The position numbers and the translations under genes are program-made. Below, in pieces: positions 43,009 to 55,384 of a stretch of DNA of 64,000 bases. The notes under the pieces are model-generated. The model had not been told where the DNA came from. It was given only the letters and a program-made list of their open reading frames with translations, and did no database searches. The stretch's first letter is position 1. Each line of letters opens with the position of its first letter. The stretch comes from Pterobdella sp. o SKG-2022 (Eukaryota; Annelida; Clitellata; Hirudinida; Piscicolidae). The stretch is from assembly GCA_964035795.1 (NCBI GenBank), contig OZ038320.1, positions 15,935,760 through 15,999,759 on the forward strand, written 5' to 3'.

Positions 43009-43208
43009 NNNNNNNNNNNNNNNNNNNNNNNNNNNNNNNNNNNNNNNNNNNNNNNNNNNNNNNNNNNNNNNNNNNNNNNNNNNNNNNNNNNNNNNNNNNN
43101 NNNNNNNNNNNNNNNNNNNNNNNNNNNNNNNNNNNNNNNNNNNNNNNNNNNNNNNNNNNNNNNNNNNNNNNNNNNNNNNNNNNNNNNNNNNNNNNNNNNN
43201 NNNNNNNN
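43009..43208. other. Assembly gap (200 N)
   Basis: Exactly 200 undetermined bases, as used for a gap of arbitrary or estimated size. Missing sequence here could hold the lost PSA 3' exon. Confidence 0.99.
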
Positions 43209-43459
43209 CATCCATTTATTTATTATACTTTTTTTTACATTATTTTCGTTAGTTAATTTCGTTCTTGATTTAGTTTGTAGTTAATTTCCTATTCTCATAT
43301 AACTTTATGTTCTCTTTTTTTTAGATTCAATTTGGTCACTATTTTAGAAAATAAATACATGTGTTAGTTTCAAAAAAAAAATTAAATACTTTTTTTCGGA
43401 TTTATACAAATTTTGGAAATTTTCAGCAATCAATCACAACACAGCAAAAAGATTAACGC

Positions 43460-43560
43460 TTCGTTCGATAAGACAGTGTTTATTATCCTGTGGTTTAAAA
43501 TCCGCAGTCGATCGAAACACACAAGCCACAATCTCACAAAAACATAGTTGATTGGTTGAC
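43460..43560. repeat. Dispersed repeat R3 (inverted partner near 60715-60795)
   Basis: CAGTGTTTATTATCCTGTGG ... CCGCAGTCGATCGAAACACA resembles the reverse complement of 60715-60795 (GAGTGTTCATTATCCTGTAT ... GCGCAGTCGAATCGAAACGC). Class unknown. Confidence 0.45.
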
Positions 43561-43869
43561 AAAAAATCCCAAAATGAATTAAAAACTTCATCTATTCGAG
43601 TATTATTAATCATTAAATAATATTTATATAAAAAATTTTATTTCATAATAAAAATGAGTTAAGATTAAACGCTCAGACCGACGATTTATTGTAAGATAGC
43701 CCATCCAGGAGTGTTATGCTTGCGGTAATATAGCTCACGAATTGAAGCTTGCGGTGAGCGAAAAAGCTTGCCAATACGATCTTTTATGTTATATATATCA
43801 AATATATTTTAAAAAAACATACTAATTTTCATTCTTCGAAAAATGAGGATTCCAAAGATACTTTATTTC

Positions 43870-43964
43870 AAAGAACTAAAATTTTCGATAAGTACAATCT
43901 TATCATAATTCATTAGACTGATGAATTATGATAAGATTGTACTTATCGAAAATTTTAGTTCTTT
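43870..43964. repeat. Perfect hairpin, 44-bp arms, 7-base loop
   Basis: The left arm 43870-43913 (from AAAGAACTAAAATTTTCGAT to ATCTTATCATAATTCAT) is the exact reverse complement of 43921-43964; the loop is TAGACTG. Perfect arms imply recent formation or gene conversion. It shares TTTTCGATAAGT with other foldbacks here. Confidence 0.9.
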
Positions 43965-43974
43965 ATTTTAAATA

Positions 43975-45050
43975 TTTCCCTTTCATTTGTAGTTCTTACA
44001 CTGCTGCTGATTTTGTTGTTCATCCTTTTGATCTAAAAATTAGATCAACACAATTATAAAAGTACTTTAAAATATTTTGTAATGTACATACTTTCTCGTC
44101 GGCTAAATCAACTTTATATAACTGACTGATCCAGTCTTCGGCACTTTTTACCCTGTTGAGTGTTTGTCATTTTGAATAAAAATATTCCAGATTGTGTTTC
44201 AAAATAATATCATTAAAAATTGACGGACTTCCATAATAACATTTTTGAGATAGCTATGCATGCTCTCAAGCTTCATGTTATGATGAGTGTGCAACCCAAT
44301 CTATGTGACCACTACCATTTCTTGCAAATAATTCAGAAATTTTTTTAATTTCATTTTTACTTCATCTAAATGGAAACGCACATGTCACCTCAACTCTTTC
44401 CAAATTTTTTTGTTTCTGGACTATTTAAAAGTTTTTGCATACAATCGGAATAGTATTGTTCATATATCCTCTTTTCTTGTTCTTCACATACGACCCTCAA
44501 CACTTTATACGTCTCCATACGTAAATGTTTATCTGGAATTCCATTTTTCCCCTCTAACCTGTTGATGATCAATTTATCATGTTATTCAACCTGATAATAT
44601 ACTTCATCATCATCATCTGTCATCAAGTTTATTCTTTGAATTACCCTTCCCAATTTAATCACGATTTTTTTAAAGAAAACAGCCATTTTTTTTATATCAA
44701 CCTCATAAATTAATGAATATTTGTGTTTAAAAAAGTGGAATAAGCTTAAATTTTTTTGTGAATAAATTAAATAAAACCTTTGTGCTAAAACAAAAGATCC
44801 AAGGGAATCCCTCGTTGAAGTCGTGCAATACAAGCAAAGTTGTCAAAAGATAACCGTAGCGGTTCAGGCCATGGGTAGAATCTTTTATTTAGTATTCAAT
44901 TATATAATTTATTCAAAACTTTCACTATATTAAAGATGAACTAAGATAATGAGCTTGCTGACTTATAAAAACACTGTGCTCAGAAGGAATAAATTGACGC
45001 TCAATTTCAAATTGACCTTGCATTTAGAATATCAAAATGAAATGGTCCAA
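43975..45050. other. AT-rich stretch, no gene recognised
   Basis: Short frames, such as 44572-44390 on the minus strand (YKVLRVVCEEQEKRIYEQYY), have no family I recognise. That frame is preserved for 60 codons and may be a transposase or exon scrap, but there is no support beyond length. Confidence 0.35.
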
Positions 45051-45054
45051 AGCT

Positions 45055-45600
45055 AAGTCATATTCCGATGGTTCTTCGGGCATTTTGGCATAAAGCACTT
45101 CAAAGGGTGAGACTCCATCTATCTTTTCACACTTTTAAAATCATTAGGCACATAAAAGCCTTCATTTTTCGCATTTTAATGCTTTGTAGACTGACTTGAG
45201 TGGACTGTGGAACTTTTCTTTTATTTAAAACTTTTTTCTTCAGTTTTCCAAAAGCAGAGCTTGCTTTGGCAATTCGGTTTTTGACCTCATCATCAATTTT
45301 TGTACAGCGAGGAAGGTTACTGCAGAGTTAATGACGTTTTTCAGCTTGTATCTTCTGCCTCTTCAAGAAATGGTGAGGTTTGTGGGAAGGGTTTTTGAAG
45401 CAAAGTGAAACATCACTATCATTTCTTTGGTGTTGATGATTAAACTGAAATTATTAAACAAGGATGAAAACTGATCTACCATCTGTTGTATCTCTTGCTC
45501 TGTAATAGCATTAAATGCAAAATCATCAGCAAAAAAAAGCTCTCTGTTTAGTATGGGCATCGGAGGCTGTATAGTTTTTTTACCAAAAATAAAAACTATA
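45055..45600 (-). mobile_element. LINE fragment O (A/C family), antisense
   Basis: Minus strand 45560-45363: MPILNRELFFADDFAFNAIT, QQMVDQFSSLFNNFSLIINT, KEMIVMFHFA. This is the LLYADD...HL-x-x-F...LTIS-x-KKT region of LINE C with FADD. Downstream text to 45055 fits a decayed C-terminus (ASSAFGKLKKKVLNKRKVPQ-like near 45270-45220). Confidence 0.72.
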
Positions 45601-45949
45601 AAACTTAAGTTGAATTATGATATCTAAAAAAATTGATCTCACTCACTGTTATTTTAATAAAAAGCGCGTTTTTCAAGGTGGTCTTTAAGTACCACTTTGC
45701 ATGTAGGGCTTGAAAGGTAATACTCTATGCGTACCATGGCGCTTGAAAGAGCTAAAACTAAAAACGAAATAACTTTGTTCCTAATGTTCTAGAGTCAATA
45801 AAATGTTTTTCATCCGAGTTTGATATAGTTCAGACGGTGCTGAGCAGATTATGAAGTAATGTATTGTACTTCGTAAAGTCTTGGGAACCCTCGGTTCCCA
45901 AAAAGGAAGGCAAAAACCGAAGACGATTACATCTTCAACATCTCAATCA

Positions 45950-46330
45950 GCAATCCATGCTTCCTTGACTACTTCATTTTCATCTTCCTGTTCGACCACC
46001 TGATTTCTCTCAATTACTCCTCGTTCTACATTTCCTCCGGCCACCACATTTTCCTTGATTAGTTCACCTCCAACAACCTCTTCAACTAGTTCATTTTCAC
46101 CACCTCTCCGGCTAGTTCATCTTCAACCACCTCTTCGACTAGTTCATCTCCAACCACCTCTTCGACTAGCTCATTTCCAACTACTACTTTATCTTCTTTG
46201 ACTAATTCATCTTCATCTTCATCAACTTCAATTTCAACAACTATGGCCACTTTTTCAACTTCATCTACAACCAAACATCATCTTCAATTTCTTCACCTTC
46301 TGCTTCTACAACCACTTCATTTCTTAGTTC
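45950..46330. repeat. Low-complexity tandem repeat
   Basis: Imperfect repeats of about 27 bp (TCATCTCCAACCACCTCTTC, GACTAGT). On the plus strand this gives a Ser/Thr/Pro-rich frame, on the minus strand a Val/Glu-rich one (VGDELVEEVVEDELAGEVV). Either could be part of a retroelement ORF1; neither is convincing. Confidence 0.55.
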
Positions 46331-46599
46331 AATTAATAATTTATCATCATTAATTTTTCTAGAATCATTTACACCAAACAATTCAATCACATCTATCCCA
46401 CTTCTAACTCATCTAAACCTACTTACAGCACTATTGTTGAATCAAAAAACAAGCACACTCTCGCTTTTCCACCAACTAACAAATTTTTGCACTCACTTCC
46501 TTCCACCCAACATAAAATCCATTCTATTAAAAACACCCACCCATTGTTAAATATTCCACTAAAGTTATCTCAACCACAGGTGAGACTCCAAGTGAAGTG

Positions 46600-47700
46600 T
46601 GCAAGAGATTAGTTTCGTCCATCAACTTTTCACAAAAAGCCTTTAAATCGCGAGTCTACTGATGCTGTTTTCTGGAAAGCTAACATTGCTAATTCACTCA
46701 AAAATGCCAAACTTTTCCTTTCTTTTCTTCTCAACATCCGCCTCTATGACCCAGTTTTTTTGAATCCAACAATCACCGTCCTGGGTCTACCGACATAGGT
46801 TTCTGATAAGAAACTTGAGACCTCCTTCAATCTCCTTTTTTCCTCTGCTAATTGTGGCCGTCTTGGTGTCTTAAGATATTTCAGCAGCTTTCAATACCAC
46901 CGATCCTCTTAATATGGTGCACTTCCTTAAAGACTACTTTCACATTTCAGGCATTGCTTCAGCTTAGTTTCATTCCTATCTCTCCCAACGCAAACTATTT
47001 GTTAAAATAGGCAGCTTTTCTTCTACTCCTGTTTCTTTCTGTTTTTGTATTCCCAGAGGCTCCGTTCTTAGACCCATACTTTTTCTTTATACACATCTCC
47101 TATTAGCGAGATCTTGCAAAAGCGCGCTGTTTTATATCATCAGTTTGCTGATTATATCATTCTCTTTACCGGTGCCTCTTATCTTGATCCTCAACCCAGT
47201 CTAACTAAGATTTTTGAATGCATCACCGAACTCACTTCTTGGTTTTCCAACAATCACCTCATGTTGAATCTCACCAAAAGCGAGTTGATGTTTGTAGGCA
47301 GTCCTATTTTATTTCCAAATCTAATCTTCCTACCGAAGTCACCTTTTGACGCCACTAATCTTTCAATATTGTCCAAACTGATCCTAGCCTCAACTTCACA
47401 CACTTTTTCTTTCAGATTATACAAGCATCCAACTTTTATCTCCATGCGATCAAACAAGTACGCAAATTCCTACCCTTCAACACTGCCATTGCTTTGACTA
47501 TCTTTTTAGTTCTGGCTTATGGCTGCATCAGCCTGTCTCTCGTAACTCTTTTTCATATTGCTCTTTTTCGCAATTTGCCTCTCATTTATGGAATTCTCTT
47601 CCAACCAATCTGCGTCACACCTTCTTTTGAGCATTTTCGTAAGCGTTTAAAAACGCATCTTCATAGCCGTATCTCTACCGTAGTCCTTTGGGCTACATAA
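46600..47700 (+). mobile_element. LINE P (CR1/L2-type), plus strand
   Basis: Reads DAVFWKANIANSLKNAKLFL near 46660-46720, LDISAAFNTTDPLNMVHFLK near 46875 (with shift), IPRGSVLRPILFLYTHLL near 47050, then from 47114 YHQFADYIILFTGASYLDPQ and LTSWFSNNHLMLNLTKSELM. FADY replaces YADD. Related to LINE F. Ends near 47698 in HFRKRLKTHLHSRIST. Confidence 0.75.
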
Positions 47701-47709
47701 GCGTCTCTG

Positions 47710-48430
47710 CAGCAAACCTAGTTTGCAAACTGCGTGCTTTAAAAACGAAGGACGACTGAGGGGTTTTTTGCTGACCTATATTTTTAAATGTTCACAATGT
47801 AAACAAAAATTTATTTTCACTCGTTTTAATTTTATTTAGTAATATGGATAGTTCCGATTATATAGTATATCATAAAAAATTATAAAATATAGTTTCGAAA
47901 GTTTTTTCTCGAAAGAAATTTGCAGTTCAACTCCCAAAGTTTATCTCGGCTTTTGTTAATATTTAATGTTCCAATAGTTATTTTATTAAAATTGTATGAA
48001 TCTTCATTTGAGAAAATTGTAAAAGTGAAAATGAAATTTCCTGTTGATAATTTTTTAATAAAATGAAGTGTCAAAAAATGTTCATCCACCAAGCCAAATG
48101 ACAACGATACCAAAATAACAGTTTGTCGATACCTCCTACCGAAATCTACTGATATCCAGGTTATAGCATTTAATCATATATGGAATTTATTTTGAAAACT
48201 TTAAACTGTTTCATATCTTCTGTAAGAGTTCTATCATATTTGATCTTTTAATAATCCTTTATATTGTAAAGAAAATTTTAAAAGTGAAATAAAATTTTCT
48301 GTTCATAATTTTGTAATAAAATGAAAAGTTTTGTACCTCAGTTTGAAAAAAGTGTTTCATTTTATCATATATATTTATCAAATATTTCAACTAGTTATTA
48401 TTTTTTCAACATTGATAATTTGAATCTTTT
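47710..48430. other. AT-rich stretch with one R1 copy (48060-48172)
   Basis: CCACCAAGCCAAATGACAAC then GATACCTCCTACCGAAATCT and CCAGGTTATAGCA match repeat R1 (24490-24683). Nothing else recognised. Confidence 0.5.
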
Positions 48431-48439
48431 CAATAATCA

Positions 48440-50960
48440 TGAGGTGTTTTAAGTCACAAAATAAAACGACATATAGAAGGCCTAAGAATAGCTAGAAATC
48501 GAAAAAAATGGCACTACCGCGGAAACAGAGCTGGCCGAAAAGTTCAAGAAAGACGACGAAAACATCTTCAGTCTATTTCTTCTTCACGGCCTTCTGCATA
48601 CCGTCATGAAATAGTAAAGAAAGATTCTCCTATTTCCTTTGGCTTTCTTAACATCAGATCATTACATAATAAGGTCGAGGATGTTTTAGAAATAATGAAA
48701 ATGAAGAAAATTGATGGATGGTTTTTAGCTGAAACATGGCATGATTCAGAATCAGTTTGTATAAGCTTACTCAGACAGGAAGGTATGAAAGTTCATGAAC
48801 AGGCACGACAAAGGAAGCCTGAAAAAATCAATAAACTTTCTACCAACCAAGGAGGAGTCGCAGCTGTTGTCAATGCTGGATTTGAACTTTTTCCACTGCA
48901 TTTTGCTAAACAGTCTATTCATTTTGAGGACATCTGTGTTAGATTCAGCTCTAAGTCAAGATCTGTTATTGTCTTGGTTGTGTACCAAACAGGTTATGCT
49001 TCTTGTGGGTTTTATGATGATTTTTCAAAGATCATGAACACCTTTTCAACCTACAATAAAGAAGCTATAATCTTAGGAGACTTTAACTTACACTTGGAAC
49101 AAGCTAATGATATACTAACTCAAAATTTTTCTAACCTTCTCACTCTTCATAGTTTTCATTCATCTATACACCAACCAACTCATAAAATAGGTGAATGGCT
49201 TGATGTTGTTGCCTGTAAACAGAAATTTAAAATGAAGTACTATGAGACAGGCATTACAGATCACAAACTCTTAATCTAGAAATTTTTGCTAACAAAGCCT
49301 CCACCTATCTACATTGAACCCAAAGTAAGACAATGGAAACTTTTGGATCTTGAGAGTTTTGCTCATGAAGTTGAAAACTCTTCCATAGCTTCTGCCACTA
49401 ATCTTGATGTTGACTCAGCTTTACACTTTACAATTCTACACTTGACAAGGTGCTCCCCATCAAGACTATTCGAATTCATCAAAGATCATTTGATCCATGG
49501 TTCGATCAAGAATGTCATGATGCAAAACGTCTCAAAAGAAAACTTGAATGTAGATACACGAAGAACAAATGTAAAGTTGATCTAGAAGCCTGGGTCAATC
49601 AGGAACAGATATACAAAAAGCTATGTAAACAGAAGAAAAAAAAGTGTTAGAATGCAAAACTCATAGATCCCAAAAGCAAATCATCAAACACTTGGAAGTT
49701 CATTAATAAAATTTTTGGAAGAGGAAAAAAATCTGCTGCTAACATCAATGCTCAAAAGTATCATTCTTACTTGCTAGAGAAAATTTAAACAGCAAAGATT
49801 TCTATTCGATCAACTGAAGCGCCAAAATTTTCAAAATGCAAGGAAAATTTAAGTTTGAATGGCTTCGATAAAGTTACATTAGATGAATGCCATCTAGAAA
49901 CTTCCAAATAAACAGTGTGAACACGACCCAATTCCAACTTGGCTTCTGAAAAAGATAGCTTCTATAGTTGCTCCATTCATATTGAGTATCTTCAATCTAT
50001 CTTTTGCCACTGGAAGGGTTCCATGTCAATTCAAACATGCTTACGTCACACCGCTTTTGAAGAAATCAGATCTGGACTAAAAGACCCTTTCAAAACTTCT
50101 TGAACGAATTGTCTTTCCAAGAATTGTCACTCACCTAAACAACAAAAATTTATTACCATATTTTCAATCAGCTTATCGTCGCCATCATTCAACAGAAATA
50201 GCATTACTAAAGGTTTCTACTGATATTTTGAAAGCAGCTGACAACAAAAAAATATCTCTTCTTGTCCTTCTAGATCTTTCGTCTGCCTATGATTTAATAG
50301 ATCATCAAATACTAATCAGAAGATTAAACGAATCATTTGGCTTGAATGACCTCACTCTTGAATGGTTTAGGAATTACCTCTTCAACAGATCATTCAACGT
50401 CAAATGCCCCAAAACAGAATCAGCACCAAACGTTTACTCTACTGGATTACCACAAGGTTCTGTTCTTGAACCTCTTTTGTTCACTTTATACATAGCTGAT
50501 TTGGGAAAGATTGCAGCTTCTTACAATTTGAGAATTCATCAATATGCCGACGACACTCAATTATATGGGCACTGCTCATCTGATGCATCAATGGACTTGC
50601 AATAAAAAATGTCAAAGTGTATTGATGAAATTGCAGCTTGGATGAAAGTCAACCAAATGAAACTCAACAGTTCAAAAACTGAAGTCATTTGGTTCTCAAC
50701 ATGTAGAAGCATATGCAAACTGCCAACTCAACCAGTTTGTGTGTTAAATGATCATATAATTCCTTCTGATTCAGTTAAAATCTTGGTGCCTATTTTGACA
50801 AACATCTAAGCATGAAGACTCACATAAACAAATTATTGCAAATGTCATTTGCACCATTGAGGAAGATAAAGCATTAAAAACTACCTGAACCAAGAGTCAC
50901 TCAAAACACTTGTATCAGCTTGATATTGAGTCGCATTGATTATGGAAACATTGTACTAAT
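48440..50960 (+). mobile_element. LINE G (CR1/L2-type), endonuclease and RT
   Basis: The longest single open retroelement frame is 48695-49279 (194 codons). Upstream, in frame, is GFLNIRSLHNKVEDVLEI (first endonuclease motif, from 48640). Then WFLAETWHDSES, NQGGVAAVVNAGF, AIILGDFNLHLEQ, HQPTHKIGEWLDVV and ETGITDHKLLI complete the endonuclease. After shifts, RT at 50228-50605 gives LLVLLDLSSAYDLIDHQILI, GLPQGSVLEPLLFTLYIADL and IHQYADDTQLYGH (YADD intact), then 50609-50809 IAAWMKVNQMKLNSSKTEVI. It ends at ATTATTATTGTTATTATTAA near 50962-50985, a microsatellite 3' end as in L2-type LINEs. Confidence 0.9.
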
Positions 50961-51234
50961 GGAATTATTATTATTGTTATTATTAATGGCAAGAACTGGA
51001 CTAAATCCGTCAACCGGTAAAACAACTACGTTTGTCACAAAAGAAAACCCTCTTCGTTCGTGCTGACTGAGTTTTGTGCCATTTATAGAAAGTTCACTAG
51101 TTTTGAGTCTTCAAGCTTGCATATGTTGTTTATAATCTTAATAAATTCCAATGTTCTGCAAACCTTTATCTTTTTTTTTTCACTATTTTTGAAATATTCA
51201 AAAAATTGATGATTTTTTCAACAGCCAAACCGTA

Positions 51235-51335
51235 AAATTAATATAATTTCAGAACACTAGTAAGTTTATTAAGATACGAAGCTTTTCGTTATCAACGTAA
51301 CATTTTCAAGTATGAGAAACCGTTTTATTGATATT
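51235..51335. repeat. Dispersed repeat (AAGCTTTTCGTTA family)
   Basis: AGTTTATTAAGATACGAAGC then TTTTCGTTATCAACGTAACA and TTTTCAAGTA. It is the inverse of 36545-36625 and related to 2370-2445 and 61030-61085. Confidence 0.5.
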
Positions 51336-51464
51336 ACTATGGCAACAGATAAAAGTTAATTCTAAACACCATAATTATTGCAAAATATATTACTAAAATT
51401 ATAAAGTGACATGGACTTTAATGTAAATCAGAGATAATAAAAATTGAATATTTAAGCAACTCTA

Positions 51465-52862
51465 ATAAAATAAAGCCTATTGTGTAACACCATTTATAAA
51501 TAACAATAAATTACTAATCTTTCAGGAATTTGAAGAACTTAAAAGAGTAAAGTTTCATCAGACCTTCATCAAACCAACCGGCGAGATTTTTTGCGACAGT
51601 AAAAACTCATATAATTGATCAAACGAGTACTTGCACCTACAATCTTGGAAAATTCCTTGCTGATTACCTAAATCCTCTGGCTGACAATCTATTTGCAATT
51701 TCCAACACGCAACCCTTTCCTTCCCTCTTAAACAGTTTACCCCCACTCCAACATTACGAGGAAGATGTCTCTTATGACATTTAGTCTCTCTTCACTAATG
51801 TTCCGAACAGAGAGACCATTGACTACATTACCAAAGAAATTTATGAATTAGGGAAACTTATAAACAGATAGATGGTGTTTCCATGGGAGGCCCTTTATCG
51901 GAGGTGTTTTCTGGTTGCTTCCTAAACCATATGGAAGAAAAGGTAGTTGTCCCTGAAAACCCACTATTCTACGTGAGATATGTGGACGACACATATGTTA
52001 AAAGGAAGAAAAACAAGAACGATAGTCTTTTCAATGCGTTAAACTCTTTCCATAAAAATATAAAATTGACCGTTGAAGTAAATCCAACTAAATTCTTTGA
52101 TACCCAAATATCTAGATACCCATACGGCTCCCTATCTTTTAAGGTGGTACAAAAAGAGAGAAAATTACCAATTCATTGGACGTCGGCGGTCCTTAAACAA
52201 TACAAAAGAAATCTTATAAAAGAAGATTTACATAGAGCTAACAGGATCGGGTTTGACTTCGAACTGGAAAGGACAGAAATATAAACGTGCTGGTTTTCTG
52301 GACAGGTTTATCATCTCTGCTTTTGAACAATTCGACACCCCTAAGGATGAGGGTTTAATCCCAAGCTGGCTCTTTGAAAATCAGAGAAAATTAAACTTCA
52401 AAGTTCCTTACTGCCCAAAAAATGAATTGTACATACACAAGTGCATTGATAAATTAAACTCATTCACCAAAAATGTCATCACGTTTTCATACTCCTGGAT
52501 CACATCCAAAATAAGGACCCTCTTCCCTCTTAAAGGCAAAATTTTGCATGTACACAATGTGATATACAAAGGGGAATGTAGTTGTGGAGGAACGTACTTG
52601 GGAGGAACGAAAAGAAACGTGGAAGTGAGATGAGCGAAACATGAAGCGGTGAAAGCACTCAACCAGCGAAACACATTTCGAAGAACCCTACACATAAATT
52701 TTCGTGGAGAACTTTGATGCGAGCCCCTGAAAATTGGAGAAAATGGAGGATATTGGAAACTTTCTTAATTAAAATTCAAAACCCTACTTTAAATGACCAT
52801 AAGGACGTAAGGAATTTATTATTATTTCGAAATGGTGTTACATAATATGCCTTATTTTATTA
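51465..52862 (+). mobile_element. Penelope-like element with RT and GIY-YIG endonuclease, inverted ends
   Basis: RT pieces: TYNLGKFLADYLNPLADN (about 51630-51690), VSYDI-stop-SLFTNVPNRETIDYI (about 51765-51825), GVSMGGPLSEVFSGCF at 51875, then FYVRYVDDTYVKRKKN (YVDD intact). From 52253 the second part reads AGFLDRFIISAFEQF, then GECSCGGTYLGGTKRNVEVR, the start of the GIY-YIG nuclease in Penelope-type elements, followed by AKHEAVKALNQRNT. Left end 51465-51497 and right end 52830-52862 are inverted repeats of about 32 bp (AATGGTGTTACA core). Stops and 5' truncation of the RT make it inactive. Confidence 0.87.
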
Positions 52863-52869
52863 TCATTGC

Positions 52870-53100
52870 TTACATGTCCATTTTTTAATATCTCGGATTT
52901 ACTTGATAGCTCACTATAATTTTTAGTAATAATTAAAAATGGTGTTACATAATAGGCCTTTTTTGATGACAGTTGCCTCTAATTTACAAGATAGTCCTTC
53001 TTATTCTATAGCTTTTATGATATTTCTTTGTAGCATTCATGAGCTACAGGTTAAATGGAAATTAAACGTAAAGCATGGTAGATGAAAAAGTGACTTATAA
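52870..53100. other. AT-rich; extra direct copy of Penelope-like end
   Basis: AAAATGGTGTTACATAATAG at about 52936 repeats the element end at 52830 in direct orientation. Otherwise nothing recognised. Confidence 0.5.
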
Positions 53101-53480
53101 ACAAGCTTGAAGAAACAGGTTGATAAAGCTAGAGACCACATTGCATGGACCTGAGGGGTTGGTTGATGTACCTAATAGAAAAAAAAGGTGGCTAGTTGCT
53201 TAAGTTCAAGAATGCAGGCAATTAACCCAAAGAAATTCAAACTTGCATCTTTGGGAAACTGGTAACCAGTGCAAACGATTAAGACACTCACTGGAAGAGC
53301 TAAAGTAATGTTTGAAAAACCGTTTTGGCCGCTAGGTTTTGGAGAGTTTGAAGCTTGCACAAGAGGTAGTTTTGCTGTCCACAGAAAAAAAAATTGCAGT
53401 AGTCTAAACTAGAGAATCTTTTGTATAAGCTTGACTTTTTCCTGGTAGAGATTACCGTCATCCAATCTTTCTTTTGCTCA
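53100..53480 (-). mobile_element. CR1/L2-type LINE 3' fragment
   Basis: Minus strand: KLQTLQNLAAKTVFQTL near 53370-53310, then in another frame SECLNRLHWLPVSQRCKFEF near 53290-53230. LHWLPVxxRxKF is a well-known C-terminal RT signature. It may be the tail of the LINE immediately upstream (53515-55380) with the RT core lost. Confidence 0.72.
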
Positions 53481-53514
53481 TTTTTATCTGCGGTGCTGTT
53501 TTTTTTTGTAAAAT

Positions 53515-55380
53515 ACTAGTTAAATAATATTTTATAGTAAGCAATGAAACTATTCATAATAAGGCTTATATCATTTTTATTACTATTTTGAATGTTATTG
53601 TTCTCTATTATTTCATGCCATTCAGTTTCTTTTAGGATGTTGCAAAATCTCTTTATGTTGTTCTCCTTATAATGTCTTTTTATTTTATTTATACAGTTTT
53701 TGTTTAGTATGATTTGTTTTATATTTATTGAAGTGAAAATTGGTAAATGATCTGAGATATCATCTGTCATAATGAAGTCATCTGTCGAGAAGACTCCTAC
53801 TAGGCATTCTTGTAGGTTTATTAATAGTAGCTTTTAAGTCATATGTTATAATTAAGTTTTCAAAATCTTTAACTACACTAGAATTCATATTTAATAGGTC
53901 TATATTAAAATCACCAGTTATAATTACTTTTTTATTTGGCTTATAAATTTTTGAAATTAAATCATCTAGTTCATCTAAAAAACATTATTGTTAGAATGAA
54001 TCAGTTTGTAAATAGTTATTATTGAGTTTGAGCAATTTCCCATATGTATTTTTATGATAAGCTGTTCAAAAGTGGAGAAGTTATACTGAAAGTCTATTTC
54101 TTCATAAGTAAATTATTTTTTTTATTAAGAATCCAACTCCTCCTCCTCTTTTTGAGTTTCTATTTTTTCCAATGAAGTTGAAATAGTTTATTTTGATTTT
54201 CATATAATTGTTTCCATTCAACCAAGATTCATTGATAGATCATGCATGTATTTTTGTTTCTTTCAATAGATGTGTTATTTTTCCTAGTTTATTTATCATG
54301 CTTCTGGTGTTAATATGACCAATTATTAAATTACTATTTTTTTGGCTTAAACTGGGTTCCTTATTTAGATCTTCATAGGATTTGTAATCACAAGTGTTTT
54401 CTATTTTACCATATTGTTTAGTCATTGTATCTATATATTTCAGTTTTTTTGTTGTATGGTGTGCATCTGCTGTATCAGATATTGTATCTTTTTTTCTAAA
54501 AAATGAAGAGAATTACTGCACTCATTTCTAAAATTTAAAAATTTATCATTCATTTCTTTTTCATAATAACCATTTATATTATTACACATTCCACTGTTTC
54601 TTGAATTGAGGTCAACATTATTATAGATTTTAATAGGAGTAATTTGGCTTTTTGAATTGGTATAGATGTTATTATTATATTTTTTATTATGAAAACTTGA
54701 ATAGGTGTAAATATTATGTCTATTATTTACATCATGAATACTTTGCATTTTCAAGTTATTATAGTTAATATATTTTTTATTGTAAAAAACTCAGTTTTTT
54801 ACATTGGGATAAATGTTATTATATTTATTTTTATCATAAGTATTCTGGCTTCTGAGATTTGTAGCATTGTTATGATTATATTTTTTATAACTAGTTTGTT
54901 TTAATGAATTGCTTACAATGCTCTGATTATAATTATCCGCATCTTTAATATTAGAATCAAAATTTTTTAAATGAATATATCTAGACTTCTCCGTTATAGA
55001 GGCAGTAGCCTTTTTTGTAGTATTTGCATATTGGTCGTACTGTAGTTTGGGTTTTTCTTAACATGAATTAACCCGGTGTTATTATTGTTATCTATATTTA
55101 TATCATCATTTTTCTTGTTATTATTAGTATCATTCATAATTTCTATTTTCATTTCCAATTTCTCGTTTATGCATTTCAAGTTAATAATTTTTAGTTTTAA
55201 ATTATTAATAATTTCCCTATTTTCATTAATTAATGATTCTTTAATTTCCATCTTTCTTTTTAATTCATTTACTTCATTTTTAAGTTTGTTAATTTCTGGA
55301 TTTTCTTTTTTTTTGAGCTTGTTTAGACTTTTCACTGGAGTCTCTTAGTTCTTCACTGCAGTTTTATTCCTCTTCTCCAT
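53515..55380 (-). mobile_element. LINE Q: coiled-coil ORF1 and endonuclease, no RT core
   Basis: Minus strand. 55335-54994 encodes a Lys/Asn-rich coiled-coil protein (INKLKNEVNELKRKMEIKES, IINNLKLKIINLKCINEKLE). 54754-54440 is an Asn-rich continuation. The endonuclease follows: LIIGHINTRSMINKLGKITH at 54340, ESWLNGNNYMKIKINYFNF, RGGGVGFLIKK near 54130, ITGDFNIDLLNMNSS near 53920, NKPTRMPSR and MTDDISDHLPIFTSINIK at 53770. All main endonuclease motifs survive with a few breaks. The element stops at about 53515 before any RT. Confidence 0.78.
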
Positions 55381-55384
55381 CATT

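Noticed and set aside
42970..43284. ORFs across the N gap
   Set aside because: They consist of undetermined bases.
45950..46330. Secreted Ser/Thr-rich or acidic repeat protein
   Set aside because: Both strands give biased frames from the same tandem repeat and both break at once; no start, signal or splice context.
54716..54904. Plus-strand Ile/Phe-rich membrane peptide frames at 54.7 and 55.1 kb
   Set aside because: They are antisense to the Asn/Lys-rich ORF1 and coiled coil of LINE Q.
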